Shown: piece by piece, positions 60,980-64,000 of the stretch | Numbering within the stretch: position 1 is the stretch's first letter | Layout of the letters: each line of letters opens with the position of its first letter | Assembly (NCBI RefSeq): GCF_013822795.1 | Contig: NZ_PNLB01000022.1 | Coordinates: 35,224-99,223, forward strand | Direction: 5' to 3' | Origin: Phenylobacterium sp. | GTDB lineage: Bacteria > Pseudomonadota > Alphaproteobacteria > Caulobacterales > Caulobacteraceae | Length of the DNA stretch: 64,000 bases | Translations under genes and position numbers: made by a program | Notes under the pieces: generated by a model | The model's input: only the letters and a program-made list of their open reading frames with translations | What the model was told of the DNA's origin: nothing | Database searches by the model: none

Positions 60980-61802
60980 GGAGCTCGCCAGGGCTCACGC
61001 CGCGGGCGCGCAGGTCGCGCAATGTCTCGGCGTGGTCGCGCTTGGCGTAGCGCTTTCCATCCGGACCGGTCAGCAGGCGATGATGGCGATAGATGGGCGT
61101 GGGCAGATCGAGCAGGGCTTGCAGCAGCCGCTGGACGTGCGTGGCCTCGTAGAGGTCCTGGCCGCGGATGACGTGGGTCACGCCCTGCAGCGCATCGTCG
61201 ACCACGACCGCCAGGTGATAGGCGACCCCGACGTCCTTGCGCGCCAGCACCACGTCGCCGCCCGACAGGCTCGCGTCGACGGCGATCGTCCCGTGCTCGT
61301 GGCCAGGACCATCGCCCTCCTCGACGAAGCTCAGCGGCCGGCCGGCCAGGGCCTGTTCGGCGGCGTCGAGCGACAGCCGCCAGGCGAACGGCTGTCCAGC
61401 GGCCAGGCGTTCGGCCTCCTCGGCCGCCGGCAGCGGCGCGCCGCGGAATGTCTCGGCATGGCCGTGGGGGGCGCTGGCGGCGGCCTGGGCCAGTTCCTTA
61501 CGGGTGCGGAAGCAGCGATAGGTCAGATGGTCGGCGGTCAGCGCGGCGAGCGCGGCCTGGTAGTCGTCGAGATGCTCGGACTGGCGGCGGACCGGCGTCT
61601 CCCAGGCGATCCCGAGCCAGGCGAGATCCTCGTAGATCGCGTCCTCGAACTGCGGTCGGCTGCGAGTGACGTCGATGTCCTCGATGCGCAGGATGAAGCG
61701 CCCGCCGGACGCGCGTGCGGCCTCGAAGGCGCTCAGGGCCGAGAAGGCGTGGCCGCGATGCAGGTAGCCGGTCGGCGAGGGGGCGAAACGGGTGACGAAC
61801 AC
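60957..61802 (-). CDS. gluQ: tRNA glutamyl-Q(34) synthetase (GluQRS/YadB)
   Basis: A 281-residue truncated glutamyl-tRNA synthetase paralogue without anticodon-binding domain, which attaches Glu to queuosine 34 of tRNA-Asp. The catalytic RFAPSPTGYLHRGHAFSAL (HIGH variant HRGH) and AKRDHAETLRDL (KMSKS variant) are seen. Only one Cys (TYRCFR) is found where E. coli GluQRS has a zinc cluster, so the zinc site seems lost. It starts at GTG 61802, 11 bp after the TetR gene. Confidence 0.9.
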   Translation of the reverse strand: MFVTRFAPSPTGYLHRGHAFSALSAFEAARASGGRFILRIEDIDVTRSRPQFEDAIYEDLAWLGIAWETPVRRQSEHLDDYQAALAALTADHLTYRCFRTRKELAQAAASAPHGHAETFRGAPLPAAEEAERLAAGQPFAWRLSLDAAEQALAGRPLSFVEEGDGPGHEHGTIAVDASLSGGDVVLARKDVGVAYHLAVVVDDALQGVTHVIRGQDLYEATHVQRLLQALLDLPTPIYRHHRLLTGPDGKRYAKRDHAETLRDLRARGVSPGELRAEMGFD

Positions 61803-61813
61803 CCGATCAGCTT

Positions 61814-62443
61814 TTAGCCGTGGTGGGCCTTGCCGAAAATGCCCATGTGCTCGAACACGCCGCGCAGGAAGGCGTCGTCGCCGCCGAGCGCGTCCTTCAG
61901 ATGGTCGAACTGCTTGAAGGCGAACATCTCGGCCAGGCCGTGGGCGGCGCACCAGGCCGCGGTGGTGGCCAGTTCCAGTTCCTGCTCGTCCATCGGGCCG
62001 GCGCCGGCTTCGACTAGGGTGTCGCGCACCTGGCAGTAAGCGCTGTCGTTCTCGGCGTGGACGTGCTCGGGCAGGCTCTCCTTGTCGCGCGAGCAGTCGT
62101 ACATCACGCGGTAGAGCGCCGGGTTGTCGCGCGCGAAGCGGACATAGGCGACGCCGAGCGCGGTCAGCTTGTCGCGCACCAGGCTGTGGCTGGCGCGGGC
62201 CTCCGTCATCAGCTCGTTGAGCAGATCCCAGCCTTCGTGGGCGACGGCGTCGAGCAGTTCGCCCTTGTCCTTGAAGTGGTGATAGGGCGCGGCCGGGCTG
62301 ACCCCCGCTTCGCGCGCGACAGCGCGCAGCGACAGCGCCGTGGGACCTTCAGCTTCAAGCAGTCGCTGGGCCGCGTCGATCAACGCGCGGCGCAGATCGC
62401 CATGGTGATAGGGGCGATTGTCGGCGGCTGCAGCTTCTCTCAT
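61814..62443 (-). CDS. TetR/AcrR family regulator controlling the microprotein locus
   Basis: A 209-residue repressor of the WHG-type group. HTH PYHHGDLRRALIDAAQRLLEAEG then LSLRAVAREAGVSPAAPYHHFKDKGELL; C-terminal domain with CAAHGLAEMF. ATG 62443 is chosen (MREAAAADN); the upstream ATG 62485 lies within the operator repeats. A minus-strand promoter TTTACG (62479-62474), 17 bp, TAGAGT (62456-62451) would start the message at the ATG. Divergent from the 37-residue microprotein and co-directional with gluQ. Confidence 0.88.
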   Translation of the reverse strand: MREAAAADNRPYHHGDLRRALIDAAQRLLEAEGPTALSLRAVAREAGVSPAAPYHHFKDKGELLDAVAHEGWDLLNELMTEARASHSLVRDKLTALGVAYVRFARDNPALYRVMYDCSRDKESLPEHVHAENDSAYCQVRDTLVEAGAGPMDEQELELATTAAWCAAHGLAEMFAFKQFDHLKDALGGDDAFLRGVFEHMGIFGKAHHG

Positions 62444-62463
62444 AGCGTTCACTCTAAAACTGA

Positions 62464-62503
62464 ATCTGGACGCCGTAAAGATCATCTTGACGCCGTTCAG
62501 ATC
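62464..62503. promoter_or_regulatory. two tandem 20-bp operator repeats, TetR/microprotein divergent promoter
   Basis: Copy 1 (62464-62483) is ATCTGGACGCCGTAAAGATC and copy 2 (62484-62503) is ATCTTGACGCCGTTCAGATC. They abut exactly and differ at four positions. Each has ATCT...AGAT ends in inverted orientation, as expected for a dimeric repressor. A degenerate third copy may follow at 62510-62529. The same unit is found twice before the second microprotein. Confidence 0.8.
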
Positions 62504-62514
62504 GCGGATATCTT
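62487..62514 (+). promoter_or_regulatory. sigma-70-like promoter of the first microprotein gene
   Basis: TTGACG (62487-62492), 16 bp, TATCTT (62509-62514). The -35 lies inside operator copy 2, so bound repressor would block it. Confidence 0.6.
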
Positions 62515-62533
62515 AGCGGTGTTCAAATTACTA

Positions 62534-62555
62534 AACCCTCGCTCCCCCGAGGGTT
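62534..62555 (+). promoter_or_regulatory. 5' leader hairpin of the first microprotein gene
   Basis: AACCCTCG and CGAGGGTT form a perfect 8-bp stem around CTCCCC in the untranslated leader, ending 21 nt before the ATG. It could stabilise the message or affect translation. Confidence 0.55.
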
Positions 62556-62576
62556 CCAACTTGAAAGGTGTGTGTC

Positions 62577-62690
62577 ATGTCTCTCGCGCGTTTCAACCGC
62601 TTCGAACGTCTTTTCGACCGGATCGTGCCGGTCGTGCTGATCGCCCTCAGCGTCAGCCTTGCGGGCGCTACGCTCGCCGTCGGCGCGTAA
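62577..62690 (+). CDS. 37-residue membrane microprotein 1 (LAGAT-x-x-VGA family)
   Basis: The frame begins MSLARFNRFERLFDRIVPVV, continues as a single membrane helix and ends SLAGATLAVGA. An amphipathic Arg/Phe-rich N-terminus (residues 1-15) precedes one membrane segment (about 16-36), so the basic end should face the cytoplasm. It is preceded by AAAGGTG at about 7 nt, has its own promoter, operator, leader hairpin and terminator, and has a paralogue 1 kb away. I know no family with this motif. A toxin-like, stress or regulatory membrane peptide are all possible. Confidence 0.8.
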   Translation: MSLARFNRFERLFDRIVPVVLIALSVSLAGATLAVGA

Positions 62691-62705
62691 CAGCCGATCT
62701 CCCAG

Positions 62706-63409
62706 TCAGTGTCTGAAGGGGGCCGGGTTCCGGCCCCCTTTTTGTTGCGCGAGCCGTCGGGCGGTCCGCACTTCGGCCAGCCAGCGGTCCTTGTCGCCGT
62801 CGACGATCGCGTAGGTGCGGCCAGGCAACGCCTGGCCGGTTCGACGGTGCGGAACGACCGCTCCCAGCAAGGCTCCGTCGGCGTCCCGGAAGACTACGGC
62901 CGTGGAGCCCATCCAGCCGTAGGGATAGAGGGCGCATGTCGGGCGGGCCAGGTTCGCCGCCGTCGCCTCCTCGATCGGCTCGGCAAAGAACGGCGGGCGC
63001 TTGTGGGGGATGGGGCGTGCGGCCTGCGCCGCGTCGTCCGCGAGCACCTGCTGCGTCATGCCTTGCAGAGTGAAGTCGTCGGGCGGCAGGTCGCCCTTGA
63101 GCCGCTCAAGCACCCGGTAGTGATAGGTCGCCGGGGCGTAGCCGCTGATGATTTCCAGGTAGTAGTCATAGCTGTTTCCGCCTTCGCCAGCGGCGGCCGC
63201 GGTCGCGCCGGCCAGATTCTCGGGGGCCACGGCTTCCACAGCGGTGATCTTGACGAGATCGACATGGGCCGCATGCCGATAGAGGGCCTCGGCTTCGCGG
63301 CCGCCGTCGGTGGCGCGCGCACTGGAGATGGAATGCAGGCGCTGGCAGGCCCGGCGGCGGCTGCCAGACCCGCGACCATCGCCGTCATCACCCATCCCGA
63401 TCGCTTCAT
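62706..63409 (-). pseudogene. exported hypothetical protein, reading frame broken near its N-terminus
   Basis: The good start is ATG 63409: MKRSGWVMTAMVAGLAAAAG then PASACIPSP, a textbook signal peptide with a Cys-containing mature start. That frame soon becomes Arg/Pro-rich nonsense. The natural-looking continuation (EAEALYRHAAHVDLVKITAVEAVAPENLAGA, then YHYRVLERLKGDLPPDDFTLQGM) lies in another frame, open to 62706. Joining them needs a -1 shift near GTGCGCGCGCC (about 63310-63325), i.e. one base missing in the GC repeat. Either a recent null mutation or a sequencing slip. Family not recognised. Confidence 0.7.
62716..62743 (+). terminator. intrinsic terminator of microprotein 1
   Basis: AAGGGGGCCGG pairs perfectly with CCGGCCCCCTT around GTT, followed by TTT. 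It lies 25 bp past the microprotein stop and, on the other strand, inside the 3' end of the disrupted gene. Confidence 0.9.
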
Positions 63410-63511
63410 TGTCGCCGCTCCTTGCGCCCTTCAGCCTAGAGCAATTGGGCCGCGCGTGGCGCGGGCTCTGTCGGTTCCATGCATTTCTGAATAGCTTACA
63501 TTGTAAAATTT

Positions 63512-63558
63512 ATCTGTACATCGTTTAGATGTGAACCTATCTAAGCATCGTCCAGATG
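63512..63558. promoter_or_regulatory. two 20-bp operator repeats before microprotein 2
   Basis: Copy 3 (63512-63531) ATCTGTACATCGTTTAGATG and copy 4 (63539-63558) ATCTAAGCATCGTCCAGATG are 27 bp apart. They share the framework ATCT-N3-C[GA][CT]CGT-N2-AGAT with the two copies at 62464-62503. An additional perfect palindrome TTACATTGTAA lies just upstream (63496-63506). Confidence 0.78.
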
Positions 63559-63606
63559 GACCTGGGGCGGCGCCGCCGCACTGGAAAAGCCAAGGGAGTG
63601 CAGAAC

Positions 63607-63714
63607 ATGACCATCCTCAGCCAACTCGGCCGCATCTTCGACGCCAGCGTCAGCGTCGTCTTCGTCGCCATCAGCCTGGGCCTGGCCGGCGCCACCGCCG
63701 TCGTCGGCGCCTGA
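63607..63714 (+). CDS. 35-residue membrane microprotein 2 (LAGAT-x-x-VGA family)
   Basis: The frame begins MTILSQLGRIFDASVSVVFV and ends GLAGATAVVGA. Aligned over the last 27 residues with microprotein 1, 16 positions are identical (R-x-F-D, V-x-VV, A-x-S, LAGAT, VGA). It has a short amphipathic N-terminus and one membrane helix. A ribosome site AAGGGAG lies 10 nt upstream of ATG 63607. The two operator repeats upstream imply the same regulator as microprotein 1. Confidence 0.8.
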   Translation: MTILSQLGRIFDASVSVVFVAISLGLAGATAVVGA

Positions 63715-63728
63715 TGCTTGGGCAGCGC

Positions 63729-63764
63729 GCCCCGTCCGCCTGGACATGCGCATCCGGACGGGGC
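63729..63764 (+). terminator. hairpin after microprotein 2
   Basis: GCCCCGTCCG (63729-63738) pairs perfectly with CGGACGGGGC (63755-63764) around a 16-nt loop. No T run follows, so it is a weaker terminator candidate than that of microprotein 1. Confidence 0.5.
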
Positions 63765-63804
63765 CGCCGAGCTTCATTTCATGGAGCTGTCTCAAAAACC
63801 GGCC

Positions 63805-63828
63805 TATAATTCCCTGGCTACGGGAATT
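63805..63828 (+). promoter_or_regulatory. TATAAT box with overlapping palindrome upstream of the HNH gene
   Basis: A perfect TATAAT (63805-63810) overlaps the left arm of the inverted repeat AATTCCC-N7-GGGAATT (63808-63828). A matching -35 is not obvious. The palindrome would cover the predicted transcription start, as an operator does. Confidence 0.5.
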
Positions 63829-63933
63829 CCCCCAGTGGGCGATTCGCCGAGCGCTCGGATCGCGAAAGGGGGCCTGTCTTCAGTCTCTACGCGTACGACA
63901 TAGGGGGGACCGCCCCCGCCCGGAGGGCCGACC

Positions 63934-64000
63934 ATGCAGGTGCTTAATCACCCGCCGTCCGGCTGGCCCTGCCTTGTGCTGAACGCGGACTTCCGTCCCC
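63934..64000 (+). CDS. HNH endonuclease family protein, 5' end only
   Basis: The first 22 codons of a gene that runs off the window: MQVLNHPPSG then WPCLVLNADFRP. The VLNADFRP start is characteristic of a conserved alphaproteobacterial HNH endonuclease family (about 180 residues), whose HNH motif would lie beyond the window. GGAGG lies 8 nt upstream. Role unknown. Confidence 0.7.
   Translation, partial: MQVLNHPPSGWPCLVLNADFRP

Overview
This is a contiguous stretch of GC-rich (roughly 68-70%) bacterial chromosome carrying about 75 protein genes. I found no tRNA, rRNA, CRISPR array, insertion sequence or prophage. Gene content points to an alphaproteobacterium of the Caulobacteraceae, most likely Phenylobacterium or Caulobacter. 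This is an inference from the petABC set without a fused c1, the lgt-midA-pgeF cluster, the DUF1285-Nudix-DUF6111-CCA cluster, the TTG/GTG-rich starts and the lipid-catabolic enzymes. Almost every longer gap is filled by one family of palindromic C/G-rich intergenic repeats.

Layout. 0-3 kb: crotonase and two short-chain dehydrogenases in one tight operon (acyl-CoA or steroid-type catabolism). 3-9.3 kb: small genes, a MerR/cation-transporter divergon, a TetR/tautomerase divergon, two small proteins with apparent sigma-54 promoters, and an MFE-2-like dehydrogenase. 9.3-13.7 kb: MFS exporter, acetyltransferase, secreted hydrolase, membrane AraC regulator. 13.8-17.4 kb: DUF1285-Nudix-DUF6111-CCA operon and a glutamine amidotransferase. 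17.6-22 kb: hemF, trmL, and the cytochrome bc1 operon with a clear terminator. 22-27.2 kb: TPR protein, retropepsin-like protein, acetyltransferase and two tandem dienelactone hydrolases. 27.5-32.5 kb: ychF, pth, rplY, a lipoprotein and prs. 32.7-38.8 kb: a cation/proton antiporter, lgt-midA-pgeF, ubiK, a YbjN protein and proC. 38.8-42.4 kb: MarR - response regulator - histidine kinase operon diverging from ilvE. 42.6-46.5 kb: small membrane proteins and folB-folM. 46.6-51.7 kb: SMP-30 lactonase, then aldehyde dehydrogenase, acyl-CoA ligase and an HSL-type hydrolase behind a perfect palindrome. 52-55 kb: biotin genes, bioA divergent from bioF-bioD. 55-60 kb: nhaA, selO, a TetR/Rieske-oxygenase divergon. 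60-64 kb: transporter, gluQ, TetR, and the most unusual part of the window.

The strongest candidate for something undescribed is at 61.8-63.7 kb. Two paralogous membrane microproteins (37 and 35 residues, sharing the C-terminal motif LAGAT-x-x-VGA) lie 1 kb apart. Each is preceded by a pair of the same 20-bp operator-like repeat, ATCT-N3-C[GA][CT]CGT-N2-AGAT[CG]. The first pair also sits in the divergent promoter of a TetR regulator, which is itself transcribed into gluQ. This looks like a small TetR regulon controlling two membrane peptides.

A second candidate is a pair of small soluble proteins near 7 and 8 kb. They share a C-terminal [IV][IV]D[IL]xV signature, and each has a near-consensus sigma-54 promoter, which in this order often marks the flagellar regulon.
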